From an uncultured Bacteroidia bacterium (GTDB lineage: Bacteria; Bacteroidota; Bacteroidia; Bacteroidales; UBA932), in NCBI GenBank assembly GCA_902792815.1, contig CADBAY010000009.1:62001-126000 (forward strand): a stretch of DNA of 64,000 bases, given 5' to 3'. A model generated the notes under the pieces. The model was not told the DNA's origin. It did no database searches and worked only from the letters and a program-made list of their open reading frames with translations. This document shows positions 14,768 through 22,936 of this stretch, in pieces (positions within the stretch are counted from its first letter, which is position 1; each line of letters starts with the position of its first letter). Position numbers and translations under genes: made by a program.

Positions 14768-15988
14768 ATGCGACTTTATACCCTCAACTCGGATCTTCAC
14801 GGCGAACTTGCCAAGAGCGCCCATAACGAACAGTTTATTAAAGATATAGAGGCAGCCATCGGCACTACCTTCGATTATCGGGAGTCGGATTTTTCCGATT
14901 TCGGGGCAATCGGGGACATAATTTATGTCCGCACTGGTGGTACGGAGGGCATTTTCCGCCAACTGTTTGAGGGTCACGAAGGAGCGCGAGTCCGCCTGCT
15001 TACCAGCGGGCAGAGCAACTCGCTTGCCGCATCGATGGAAATCGTCAGCTGGCTCAATCAGCAGGGTCTCGGCGGAGAGATCATTCACGGTTCCGTCAAG
15101 GAAATCGCTTCCGATCTGCTCAAGTATTATCCTCCGGTGGGGCATATATCTTCGCACCTGATCCATCCGTTCGTCGATCCCGGGGTGCTTGAAGGTAAGC
15201 GTTACGGCGTTGTTGGCAAGCCGTCTGACTGGCTGATAAGCAGCGCTGTCGATTACGAGAAGGCGCGTGAACTGTTGGGCGCCACTCTCGTCGACATTCC
15301 TATTCAGGAGCTCGTCGCTCTGGCCTCCGCCGCTGACTGTCCCGTTCACGCAGCTACGGGCGGCTACGGTTCTGCCACCCCCACAGTCGGCGGCGGAGGA
15401 CCCTATGGCCGAGAGCTCACTGACCAAGATTTCGAGGGTTCGGAGCGTATCTATCAAGGACTTAAGCAGATAATTGCAAAATATAAGCTGGACGGTCTGA
15501 CCGTCCGCTGCTTCGACCTGCTCTCGGCCCTCCACAATACCGGGTGCCTTGCCCTCGCCCGCCTGAACGCCGAGGGATACATCGCTACCTGCGAGGGAGA
15601 CATACCCGCCATGCTGTCGATGGCCGTGGTCCGCAAGCGCCGCGGAGTATCGGGCTTCCAGGCCAACCTCTCCCGCATCGAAGGGAACAAATTCCTGTTC
15701 GCACACTGCACTGTGCCCCTCGATATGGTGTCTGACTATTGTTACGACACTCATTTCGAATCGGGCATAGGTGTTGCCATTCACGGCGTCCTGCCCTCCG
15801 GCAAGGCGCGCCTCTTCAAGATAGGAGCCGACCTGGAGCATTGCATAGACGCTCCAATTGAAATTATCGACAACCCCTACGGCCCTAATCTGTGCCGTAC
15901 CCAGGTGCAGGTCAAAGGCTCTTCCGACCTTAGGCGTTACTGCCTCGGAAGTCCCCTCGGCAACCACCATATCATAGTCCCCGAATAA
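14768..15988 (+). CDS. L-fucose/L-arabinose isomerase-fold protein
   Basis: The roughly 406-residue protein has an N-terminal RTGGTEGIFRQLFEG block, a middle HIGGPS-like equivalent (VVGKPSDWLISS), and C-terminal CEGDIPAMLSMAV, HCTVPLDM, HFESGIGVAIHG and LGNHHIIV. These are the places where FucI/AraA-type isomerases carry the metal Glu, Asp and His. It probably isomerises or otherwise handles a sugar, but the substrate is not evident and members of this branch are often annotated only as hypothetical. It is not linked to the rhamnose operon (7 kb away). The following PEGA gene is 22 nt downstream. Confidence 0.7.
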   Translation: MRLYTLNSDLHGELAKSAHNEQFIKDIEAAIGTTFDYRESDFSDFGAIGDIIYVRTGGTEGIFRQLFEGHEGARVRLLTSGQSNSLAASMEIVSWLNQQGLGGEIIHGSVKEIASDLLKYYPPVGHISSHLIHPFVDPGVLEGKRYGVVGKPSDWLISSAVDYEKARELLGATLVDIPIQELVALASAADCPVHAATGGYGSATPTVGGGGPYGRELTDQDFEGSERIYQGLKQIIAKYKLDGLTVRCFDLLSALHNTGCLALARLNAEGYIATCEGDIPAMLSMAVVRKRRGVSGFQANLSRIEGNKFLFAHCTVPLDMVSDYCYDTHFESGIGVAIHGVLPSGKARLFKIGADLEHCIDAPIEIIDNPYGPNLCRTQVQVKGSSDLRRYCLGSPLGNHHIIVPE

Positions 15989-16010
15989 GTAAAACTATAT
16001 CAATCGAATA

Positions 16011-18323
16011 ATGAAAAGAATACTGGTTCTATTGCTCCTGGCAATGCTTTCATCCTTTGCCGCTTTTGCGCAGAATACCTTCGATGCGCGATATAACGAG
16101 GCCGTAGAGTATTACACCCAGAAGCAGTTCGATAAGGCGATCAAGGTACTTGAGACAGCCAAGAAGACTTCCGGCGTAACCAAAGCCCAGGTGGCTCAGG
16201 CAACAAGGCTCATAAAGCAGTGCCAGGCATCGAAGCAGAAACTGGCCGACCTTAACCTCTCCAAAGAGTCAATAGCTTTCCCCGGCATAGGCCAGAAGGA
16301 CAGCGTGTTCGTTACTGCCGGCAAGTCCTGGGAAGTGACCTCGTTCCCCGAATGGTGCAAGACCTGGAACGACGCGGGAACCATCTATCTGGACGCCCAG
16401 CCCAACGAGACCAACGAGAGCCGCAAGGGCTTGATTGAAGTTACAATGGCCAAGGAACGTACTGCCTATATTCTTGTAACTCAGGATAAAAAGCTCAATA
16501 TCAACTGCCCTGTGCGCATTCAGACCGTGCCGGGCCGCGCAGTTATATATGTGGATAAAAACCCCGGCATGCTTACCGAAAACTTTGTGCTCGGAGAAGG
16601 ACGCCACAAGGTGGTGATAGAAAAAAGCGGCTTCGTACGCAAAGATACCACCTTGGTGGTCACTCCCGAGAATGCCGAGGGCATGACATGCCTGGTCAAG
16701 CTGACCCCGACTTTCTCAACCCTTACCGTCCAAATTGAGCCTGCCGAGGGATTCAGCTTCAAGTCGCCCGCTACCCTTGACGTGAGCGGCAACGAGGTGG
16801 ACCTTAATCCTGAAGTGGTCAAGAGCTTCAATGTCGATCAGGAACTTAGCTATTACAACCTCTATGAGGACAACCTTATCCCTCTCCACCCGGGTCAGTA
16901 TATGGTTAAGGCAGGAAGCGCGGGCTTCAAGCCTTCGGCCAAGAGCATTACCGTCGAGAGGGGGTGCAACGAAGTGGTCAAATTCGTTCTCGAGCCGGTC
17001 TGCGGAACCTTGACGGTAAGCGACGCCGAGAATGCCGCCGGCGCCCAGGTCTTTGTGGACGGCAAGGAAGTGGGAACTGTCCCCGTGTCCGACCTGGCGC
17101 TTATGATCGTCAATCATAAGGTTAAAGTGGTTAAAGAAGGGTTGATATCTGAAGTTGAAGAATATCAGGTTGATATAAAGGAGGACCAGAGCACGGCATT
17201 AAATGTGTCGATGCAGCCTTGCAGCATTTATAACCTCACTTCCGAACCGTTGTACTGCAAAGTGATTCTGGACGGCAAGCCAGTTGGATCGACCCCCATC
17301 AAGCTGGTGCTGCTTGACGGAAAGCACGAGGTGCGTCTTGAAAAGACTGGCTATTATCCTCTGACTAAGAGCATTACTACCGACTTTACTGCTCTTTCGC
17401 ACGATTTGCCACTCGAGCTGGAAAGGGCTTACCCTTTGACTATTTCCAGCGATAAAGACAGTCTTGGAGTGCGCATAACCCGCTCCGGAGGCAAGGAGAT
17501 CTTTGTGTTGCCCAATAAGTCCAAGACCCCTTGCGAGGTGTACCTTCCTTTGAGCAAGAAGCCATATCGTATCGAGCTTCTGCGCAGCGACCGCCGCAAG
17601 GCGTTCAGGGGAAATCTCTATTTCTCCGATCCCAGGCACGACCATAAGCAGATCCTCACGTGGGCGAACAATCCTATAATATTGTCCGGCCAATGGTATG
17701 CTATCCCTCCCGATCCGGCGCTCCAGTTCAGCAATATGAACAAATCCTACTCCCGCCTGGCTGATGTTAACCTGGTCAAGTTCAAACTGTTCCCCGGATT
17801 CTCAACGAGCCTTGCCAAGGCGGCGCTGTTCTGGGAGCAGGGAGGCAGCATTATCTACCCTTCCAACAGCTCCGGCAAGATGGGGCTGACCCCGGGCGAC
17901 GACGGCTATAAAGACATCAGGCTGATTCCGGCCATTACATTGCTGTTCCTCAACGATGAATTCCGTATGGGCGGAGCCATTACCCAGAATATCGATATCA
18001 ATATCCTCGCCACCTACGCATGGTATCCCGACATTTCTTCTTTGGTCACATTTACCCATATGTCGGGCCACGATGTGTTTGCCGGGCTTGAACTCAACTC
18101 CCGTATCCCGGTGTTCAACATCAGTGTGCGCGCCGGTATCCAGGGCTTCTACGGCAAGGCCAATATAGCAAGGCCTAATGCCGTAGATGGCAATGACATT
18201 GAGAATAAGTACGTGTTCGAGGACTACAGGATTCCTATCCAAAGGATGCAGTTCGTCCTCGGAATCGGCTTCTCGCTCGGCGGAACTGAAGCAAGGGGAC
18301 AGAATATCGTCCGTATATTCTGA
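16011..18323 (+). CDS. PEGA-domain surface or periplasmic protein
   Basis: The 770-residue protein has a signal peptide (MKRILVLLLLAMLSSFAAFA), a TPR-like helical stretch (about 23-75, YNEAVEYYTQKQFDKAIKVL) and a BACON-like beta domain (about 80-163). Several PEGA-type repeats follow; GRAVIYVDKNPG, GAQVFVDGKEVGTVPV and CKVILDGKPVGSTPIKL are the clearest. The last about 170 residues look like an outer-membrane or beta-rich domain ending in a strand (MQFVLGIGFSLGG). PEGA proteins are associated with the envelope; function unknown. It converges on dacB with only 9 bp between stops. Confidence 0.82.
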   Translation: MKRILVLLLLAMLSSFAAFAQNTFDARYNEAVEYYTQKQFDKAIKVLETAKKTSGVTKAQVAQATRLIKQCQASKQKLADLNLSKESIAFPGIGQKDSVFVTAGKSWEVTSFPEWCKTWNDAGTIYLDAQPNETNESRKGLIEVTMAKERTAYILVTQDKKLNINCPVRIQTVPGRAVIYVDKNPGMLTENFVLGEGRHKVVIEKSGFVRKDTTLVVTPENAEGMTCLVKLTPTFSTLTVQIEPAEGFSFKSPATLDVSGNEVDLNPEVVKSFNVDQELSYYNLYEDNLIPLHPGQYMVKAGSAGFKPSAKSITVERGCNEVVKFVLEPVCGTLTVSDAENAAGAQVFVDGKEVGTVPVSDLALMIVNHKVKVVKEGLISEVEEYQVDIKEDQSTALNVSMQPCSIYNLTSEPLYCKVILDGKPVGSTPIKLVLLDGKHEVRLEKTGYYPLTKSITTDFTALSHDLPLELERAYPLTISSDKDSLGVRITRSGGKEIFVLPNKSKTPCEVYLPLSKKPYRIELLRSDRRKAFRGNLYFSDPRHDHKQILTWANNPIILSGQWYAIPPDPALQFSNMNKSYSRLADVNLVKFKLFPGFSTSLAKAALFWEQGGSIIYPSNSSGKMGLTPGDDGYKDIRLIPAITLLFLNDEFRMGGAITQNIDINILATYAWYPDISSLVTFTHMSGHDVFAGLELNSRIPVFNISVRAGIQGFYGKANIARPNAVDGNDIENKYVFEDYRIPIQRMQFVLGIGFSLGGTEARGQNIVRIF

Positions 18324-18332
18324 TTTCGGATC

Positions 18333-19850
18333 TTAAGGCTCCTGGGCGAGGCTGAGTATTATCTCGTCCAGGATTTGCGCCACTTTGTAGGTCGGCGCGG
18401 TGATGTTGTTGGTGATGATGGAGAAGAAGATGGTCTTGGAGTCGTTGCCGTCGGCGGGAAGTATGTACCCGCTGAAACTGCGTACTCCGTTCATCGAGCC
18501 GCTCTTCATCTTTATCCTTTCCTTGACCTCGACGGGCGCGTCGGGCATACGGTTCAGAAGGGTGCTTTTGCTGCCGGGGTAGGGAAGAGAGGCAATGTAG
18601 GCGTCTTTCTCGGGGCTCCAGAACATCTTGCGGAGGAAGCGCACGAAGAAATCGGGTGAGATATAGTCTTTCCTTGACAGCCCGCTGCCGTCAACCATCT
18701 GACAGGCGCCGTCGGCCTTGAGGCCCATTGAGGCCAGCAGTTCATATACTGCTTTCTCGGAGAGTTCGCGCCCGGTCTGGCCGTAGAGGCTCATCGGGAG
18801 TATGTTGAAAAGCGTTTCGGCGTAAAAATTATCGCTCTCGAAATTGGTGTCCCGCACAATCTGCCTGAGCGTAGGCGACCAGCCCTTGCCAAGCGCCGTA
18901 AGAGACTCTGGCGCAGCTGCTTTGCGGCCTATGTCGGAGAACAGCAGGTCGGTGCGTAGCAGCCCTTGTGGAGATACGTCGGCGTAGGCGCCGTGCACTT
19001 TCATTCCTCCCGACAGCAGGTAGCGGTAGAAATAGAACGCGCAGGTGTACGGACCGTAGTAATTGGAAGCCTCGAGTTTGAAAGACTTGCGGTCGGAGGG
19101 GAAGTTGCCCTGAAACTCTCCCACTGGGGCGTACTCGGAGTTGATGTAGTAGATGGTGTTGGCGCTTTTGGCCTCTCCGGTGCGTGCCGAGTTTACATAG
19201 CTCATCCAGGGAGTCTCGGGATAAAGCGGCTCCACGAGCGGCGATTTGCCGGTGGCCGAAGGCTTTACGGAGAATGCCTGGGCGTTTTCGAAGAAATTGA
19301 GCCCCGAAGGCCCTGCGCCGTAGTTGAAGCCCATGTCCTCGGCCTGCCAGGTCATACTTTGCAGGGGTCGCTTGAAGTAGCGTCCGTCGCCCACCACGTG
19401 GCCGGTTATTTCTTTTATCCCGGCTTTGTCAAGCAAGTCTTTCCATGCTCTGAATGTCTTGAGCAGGGAGTCGGCGCACGATGAGCGTGATCCCGTGGTG
19501 GGATCTCCTCCACCCACTATGTACAGGTCGCCGTGGAGTACGCCGTCTTTGACACTGCCGCTGTAGGCAAGAGTGGTGGAAAAGCGCCAGGCGGAACCTA
19601 ACTGCTTAAGAGCCAGGCCCGTGGTGATGAGCTTTACATTCGAAGCCGGCACCATCTTGAGCCTGCGGTTGTACTGGGCCAGGGTGTCGGAGCCCCGTAC
19701 GGCAAGAATCCCGAATATACCGGAACGCAGAGGCTCTTTCCGGGAATAGTCCGAAACGAGCTTCTGCGTTTCTGTGTTGCGGGTAGCGCCCCCGGCCGGT
19801 ACAAAGTACAGCAGGGACAGCGCCGCGAATATTAGGGCTATGCGCTTCAA
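18333..19850 (-). CDS. dacB: D-alanyl-D-alanine carboxypeptidase/endopeptidase (PBP4, peptidase S13)
   Basis: The 505-residue protein has a signal peptide (MKRIALIFAALSLLYFVPAG) and the three penicillin-binding motifs: SxxK as S70-NVK (ASNVKL), SxN in FESDNFYAE, and KSG in KMKSGSMNG in place of KTG. The long insert between the first and second motifs is typical of the PBP4 class. It trims or cuts peptidoglycan cross-links in the periplasm. Its start overlaps the preceding 91-residue gene by 4 nt, so the two are coupled. Confidence 0.93.
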   Translation of the reverse strand: MKRIALIFAALSLLYFVPAGGATRNTETQKLVSDYSRKEPLRSGIFGILAVRGSDTLAQYNRRLKMVPASNVKLITTGLALKQLGSAWRFSTTLAYSGSVKDGVLHGDLYIVGGGDPTTGSRSSCADSLLKTFRAWKDLLDKAGIKEITGHVVGDGRYFKRPLQSMTWQAEDMGFNYGAGPSGLNFFENAQAFSVKPSATGKSPLVEPLYPETPWMSYVNSARTGEAKSANTIYYINSEYAPVGEFQGNFPSDRKSFKLEASNYYGPYTCAFYFYRYLLSGGMKVHGAYADVSPQGLLRTDLLFSDIGRKAAAPESLTALGKGWSPTLRQIVRDTNFESDNFYAETLFNILPMSLYGQTGRELSEKAVYELLASMGLKADGACQMVDGSGLSRKDYISPDFFVRFLRKMFWSPEKDAYIASLPYPGSKSTLLNRMPDAPVEVKERIKMKSGSMNGVRSFSGYILPADGNDSKTIFFSIITNNITAPTYKVAQILDEIILSLAQEP

Positions 19851-20122
19851 GCCTCTTTTCTGACGGCCGCGCTCAGCTTCTCGTAGAGTGCGTCGGTGCG
19901 CTCGAGCACCTCTTTGCGGAGGGCGTTGTAGTACACCTTGGCGGGGCCTTCTACCTTGGCCACTTTGTCGCGGAGTTCATTATACAGATCGATAGCTTCT
20001 TCCATAAGGCCGGAAGCCTCGTCTTCAGATACTTTGGTGTTTACTGCAGCCACGATGGAGCAATCCTCGATGAAAGCGCTCAGTACGTAGTCGATGTCTT
20101 TTTTGATGTCTCTAAGATTCAT
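19847..20122 (-). CDS. Small helical protein coupled to dacB
   Basis: The 91-residue protein starts MNLRDIKKDIDYVLSAFIED and is predicted all-helical and charged, with no signal peptide (e.g. EDEASGLMEEAIDLYNELRD). It looks like a conserved Bacteroidota cytoplasmic protein of unknown role. It overlaps dacB by 4 nt. Its promoter, leader and first codons occur twice more in this window (near 21390 and 22488), followed by unrelated sequence. Confidence 0.75.
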   Translation of the reverse strand: MNLRDIKKDIDYVLSAFIEDCSIVAAVNTKVSEDEASGLMEEAIDLYNELRDKVAKVEGPAKVYYNALRKEVLERTDALYEKLSAAVRKEA

Positions 20123-20154
20123 ATCTTTCTGAATTAATTCGGTGCAAAGATAGT
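20105..20154 (-). repeat. Leader repeat, copy 1 (intact, upstream of the dacB pair)
   Basis: The segment holds TATCTTTG (minus, 20145-20152), about 20 nt of leader with AGAAAGAT, the ATG at 20122 and codons for MNLRDI. Copies 2 and 3 are at 21373-21424 and 22471-22515. Confidence 0.8.
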
Positions 20155-20178
20155 GAATTTATTTGAATTATGCACTTG

Positions 20179-20457
20179 CTAAATACCTCCGTCCAATTCC
20201 CAGGATTGCCACTGATTGTCGTTGCGGAAGGCGAGTTTCATCTTCTTTATTTCTCCCGTAGCGAGTTGCACTTGACATGGGACGAAGATGCCACCGTAGG
20301 TGCCGGACTTAAAGGCATTCCCCTGGCTTATCAGTTTACATCCTTTGAAGCCACCGGCTTCGATGCGCTTGAGGGGATAGGCGCGGAAGATAACCTTGAG
20401 TCTTGTCTTTTTGCATTTCGTATGAATGGTTTTAAGGATGCATCCGATAACAAGACG
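20179..20457 (-). pseudogene. Remnant of an unrecognised protein gene
   Basis: A minus-strand frame free of stops for about 90 codons reads with protein-like composition, e.g. KVIFRAYPLKRIEAGGFKG, SGTYGGIFVPCQVQLATGEI and LAFRNDNQWQSWELDGGI before TAG. There is no ATG at its upstream end; a TAG precedes it, and a neighbouring frame carries more sequence. This suggests the 3' end of a decayed gene. The opposite-strand ORF over the same DNA is less protein-like. Family not recognised. Confidence 0.4.
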
Positions 20458-20540
20458 CTAAGTAGCGGAAAAAGATTTACTTTTCCTATTATTCTGCCTA
20501 ATTCAACAAAATAAAGTGGTTGGAAAGCATAAAAACAGAC

Positions 20541-20571
20541 TTGCACTCGCAGAACAAATGGATTATATTTG
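20541..20571 (+). promoter_or_regulatory. Promoter of the Bro-N gene
   Basis: TTG (20541-20543) and TATATTTG (20564-20571) are 20 nt apart. The likely start codon at 20588 is 16 nt downstream, so the longer ORF reading from 20516 would begin upstream of the transcript. Confidence 0.7.
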
Positions 20572-20587
20572 TAAAAATGTTGATGCT

Positions 20588-21262
20588 ATGTCTGATATTG
20601 AAATAATACAATTGTTTGAGAGCAAGAAAGTCCGGACAGTGTGGGATGAAGAGAAACAGGAGTGGTTCTTTTCCATTGTAGATGTTTGTGGGGTATTGAC
20701 CGATCAACCCACACATGAAAGAGCCAGGAACTACTGGAAAGTGCTAAAAAACCGACTTAAGAAGGAAGGAAGCGAAGTGGTTACAAATTGTAACCGGTTG
20801 AAACTGGTTGCCGAAGATGGGAAATCCCGAGAAACGGATGTTGCCGATATGGCAACTATGTTCCGCGTCATTGAGTCAATACCCTCAAAGAAGGCCGAGC
20901 CTATCAAAGTTTGGATAGCAAAAATCGCTGCGGAACGTGTAAACCAAGCCATAGATCCGGAGCGCAGCATAGATCAGGCGGTGGCGGATTATCGCCGGCT
21001 GGGATATTCTGAGGCGTGGATCAATCAACGAATCAAGACGATAGAGATCCGTAAAGGTCTTACGGATGAATGGAAGCGTGGCGGGGTTACCAAGGAAGTG
21101 GATTTCGCTTTCCTGACAGATCTTATGTCCAAGACTTGGAGTGGCCTGACCACCAAAGAGTACAAGAAATACAAGGGCCTCACCAAGGAGAACTTAAGGG
21201 ATAACATGACCAATATGGAACTGCTGCTGAACGCCCTGGCGGAAGAAACAGCCACTGATTGA
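20588..21262 (+). CDS. Bro-N domain protein (phage antirepressor-like)
   Basis: The protein from MSDIEIIQLFESKKVRTVWD has the BRO N-terminal domain pattern (EWFFSIVDVCGVLTD, YWKVLKNRLKKEG, KLVAEDGKSRETDVAD). A middle segment follows with YRRLGYSEAWINQRIKTIEI and ENLRDNMTNMELLLNALAEE. These proteins are common in Bacteroides genomes and mobile elements, and resemble phage antirepressors. It stops at ALAEETATD, where relatives continue for some 30 residues, so the C-terminus is probably truncated. GC is lower than in its neighbours and it sits alone in an accessory zone, which suggests transfer. Confidence 0.82.
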   Translation: MSDIEIIQLFESKKVRTVWDEEKQEWFFSIVDVCGVLTDQPTHERARNYWKVLKNRLKKEGSEVVTNCNRLKLVAEDGKSRETDVADMATMFRVIESIPSKKAEPIKVWIAKIAAERVNQAIDPERSIDQAVADYRRLGYSEAWINQRIKTIEIRKGLTDEWKRGGVTKEVDFAFLTDLMSKTWSGLTTKEYKKYKGLTKENLRDNMTNMELLLNALAEETATD

Positions 21263-21299
21263 CCACCAGGAATGCCCAAAACCGGACGAACAGTAAAAC

Positions 21300-21327
21300 A
21301 ACAGGCCGCGGAATCGCGGCCTGTTTC
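21300..21327. terminator. Strong bidirectional terminator after the Bro-N gene
   Basis: ACAGGCCGCG-GAAT-CGCGGCCTGT is a perfect 10-bp stem, extendable by A-T, followed by TTTCGTT. Confidence 0.8.
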
Positions 21328-21348
21328 GTTATAATCTGACATCAATCA

Positions 21349-21424
21349 TTACAATTCTTTAATGTCTTTCTTGATGTCTCTAAGATTCATATCTTTCTGA
21401 AGATAATTCAGCGCAAAGATAGTG
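21349..21424 (-). pseudogene. Leader repeat, copy 2, with a 13-codon remnant of the 91-residue gene
   Basis: TATCTTTG (minus, 21414-21421), leader and ATG (21390) repeat those of the dacB partner gene. The reading MNLRDIKKDIKEL stops after 13 codons at 21349. The leader part is 21373-21424. It lies just after the stop of the TlpA-like gene. Confidence 0.7.
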
Positions 21425-21425
21425 A

Positions 21426-22456
21426 TTATTTTTGAAATATCGGTTTCAGGGCGGCATCGATTCCTTCGCCACGCATTCCGTCCTGAAGGACTTTTCCGTC
21501 AGGCCCGAAGAGGAAAAGATGGGGAATGCCGTTCACTCCATATTCCTCGGCAAGTGTGTCTCCCGGATCCAGCAACTGCGGATAATGGATGCCCAGTTGT
21601 TTCATTGCCTCTTTTGTTGCATCCTGTTTATCCTGTACCGGAATTCCCAGGACGATAAGGCCTTTGTCTTTATAGTCGTTGTAGGCTTTGATGACAAACG
21701 GCGTCTCATCCCGGCAGGGACCGCACCAGGAAGCCCAGAAATCCACCAGGACATAGGCCCCTTGCCCGATAAAGTCAGACAGATTCCCATTGGATTCGAT
21801 GAAATCATCCCCGGAAGGATTCAATTGGATAACTGTTTTTTTGGTGGCCGTAAGAGACTCGTAGCGGCCGGCAATCTTAGCGTCGGCGTGGATGCACTCT
21901 CCACCCTGTTCGTATAAACTGATGAATTCTTCATCTGTTGCGTCAAATGCCAGTATGGACATGGCCTGCACCCCGATAGGATCCTGCAAATGGTTCAGGT
22001 AAACCTCCTTGCAGTGGTCGGCTATGGCTTTGTGCATTTCTTCAAAGAGGGCTTCGGAGCCTGCTTCGTCCCCGCTCTCCGCCAGCGCCGTTGCCTTGTC
22101 GTTATAGTCCAAGAAATGATTCATTATCCATTGCTGGAGTTCCTGGAGCTCTTCCGAAAGCGGACTGCCTCCTACGGTAACCATCCCGTCTTTTATCGTG
22201 ACATTGATTTCCTTGCTGTCTGGGATCAGGCTGACAGGGTCGCCCTTCGGCACGGTGATGACGGAGACTCCGTACTGGGGATTCCTTTCGCAGGTCAGGG
22301 TGAATGCACCATCTTGAACAGCGGTGGCATCCAGACGTTTTCCCGCGTTATCTACCAGATATACACTGTCTGGTTGCGGACTGACAGAACCTGTAATGGT
22401 GCATGTCCGGTTGGAGGAACATGCAAGGATGCGGCCAGTAATGATTTGCGTAACAT
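21426..22456 (-). CDS. DUF4369/TlpA-type thioredoxin-fold lipoprotein, frameshifted in the signal peptide
   Basis: The C-terminal half is a TlpA/AhpC-TSA thioredoxin domain with the redox motif in FWASWCGPCRDETPF and GVNGIPHLFLFGPDGKV. The N-terminal half is DUF4369-like (CTITGSVSPQPDSVYLVDNAG). Together they make a periplasmic disulfide reductase typical of Bacteroidota. Translation from ATG 22456 reads MLRKSLLAASL and then leaves frame near 22425. A one-base insertion there would give ...AASLACSSNRTC, a lipobox joined to the DUF4369 domain. As written the intact frame has no good start before GTG 22253, which loses the signal. Either a true pseudogene or a sequence error. Confidence 0.7.
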
Positions 22457-22470
22457 ATTAATTGTCAAAT

Positions 22471-22515
22471 GATGTCTCTAAGATTCATGTCTTTCTGAAT
22501 TAATTCGGGGCAAAG
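22471..22515 (-). repeat. Leader repeat, copy 3 (upstream of the TlpA-like gene)
   Basis: The leader, ATG (22488) and MNLRDI codons repeat copy 1, then ATT TGA ends the peptide after seven residues. The -7 box is decayed (TGCTTTG instead of TATCTTTG). The TlpA-like ATG is 8 nt after this stop. Confidence 0.7.
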
Positions 22516-22520
22516 CAAGC

Positions 22521-22901
22521 TCAACGCTTGTGCCGGCGGTTGGCTTCGTCGAGGAAGGCGGCAAGTTCGGTATTCTGCCGGATCTGTTCCCGGAAGCGTT
22601 CTCCGAAATGCTCTGCGAAGGTCTCCGTTGTCTGGCCAATGTAGAATCCTTCGGGCAGGTCGGTACGGACAGTCCCGCCTCCGTAGTTGCCGGCAGACCA
22701 TCCCGGGGTAAAGACGTCCTCCAGCAGGTGGGGGCCCTTATCCGAGAAACACAGGGTCAATCTGGAATACTCGTGGTGCTCCTCGTCTCTATGATCAGCC
22801 AGGAAAATCTCGCGATACGTTATTTCTTGAAATGTTTGTGCGGAAGGTCTCTCCGAGGGACCTTTCAGCCGGGTCTTCTGTTTTTGGTGCTGCTTTTTCA
22901 T
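22521..22901 (-). CDS. Hypothetical protein, unrecognised
   Basis: The roughly 126-residue soluble, charged protein begins MKKQHQKQKTRLKGPSERPS, a basic start. It continues with EIFLADHRDEEHHEYSRLT, a Gly-rich GWSAGNYGGGTVRTDLPEGF and a helical end (FGERFREQIRQNTELAAFLD). There is no signal peptide or membrane segment. The opposite strand also has an ORF here, but this one has more natural composition and agrees in strand with its neighbours. CAACCTTTG just upstream of the ATG could be a weak -7 box. Function unknown. Confidence 0.5.
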   Translation of the reverse strand: MKKQHQKQKTRLKGPSERPSAQTFQEITYREIFLADHRDEEHHEYSRLTLCFSDKGPHLLEDVFTPGWSAGNYGGGTVRTDLPEGFYIGQTTETFAEHFGERFREQIRQNTELAAFLDEANRRHKR

Positions 22902-22936
22902 CGCGGCGGGCAAAGGTTGAATTCTAAATCAACTAC

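Noticed and set aside
20170..20514. Plus-strand 114-residue frame
   Set aside because: Less protein-like than the minus-strand remnant over the same DNA, and no promoter in front.
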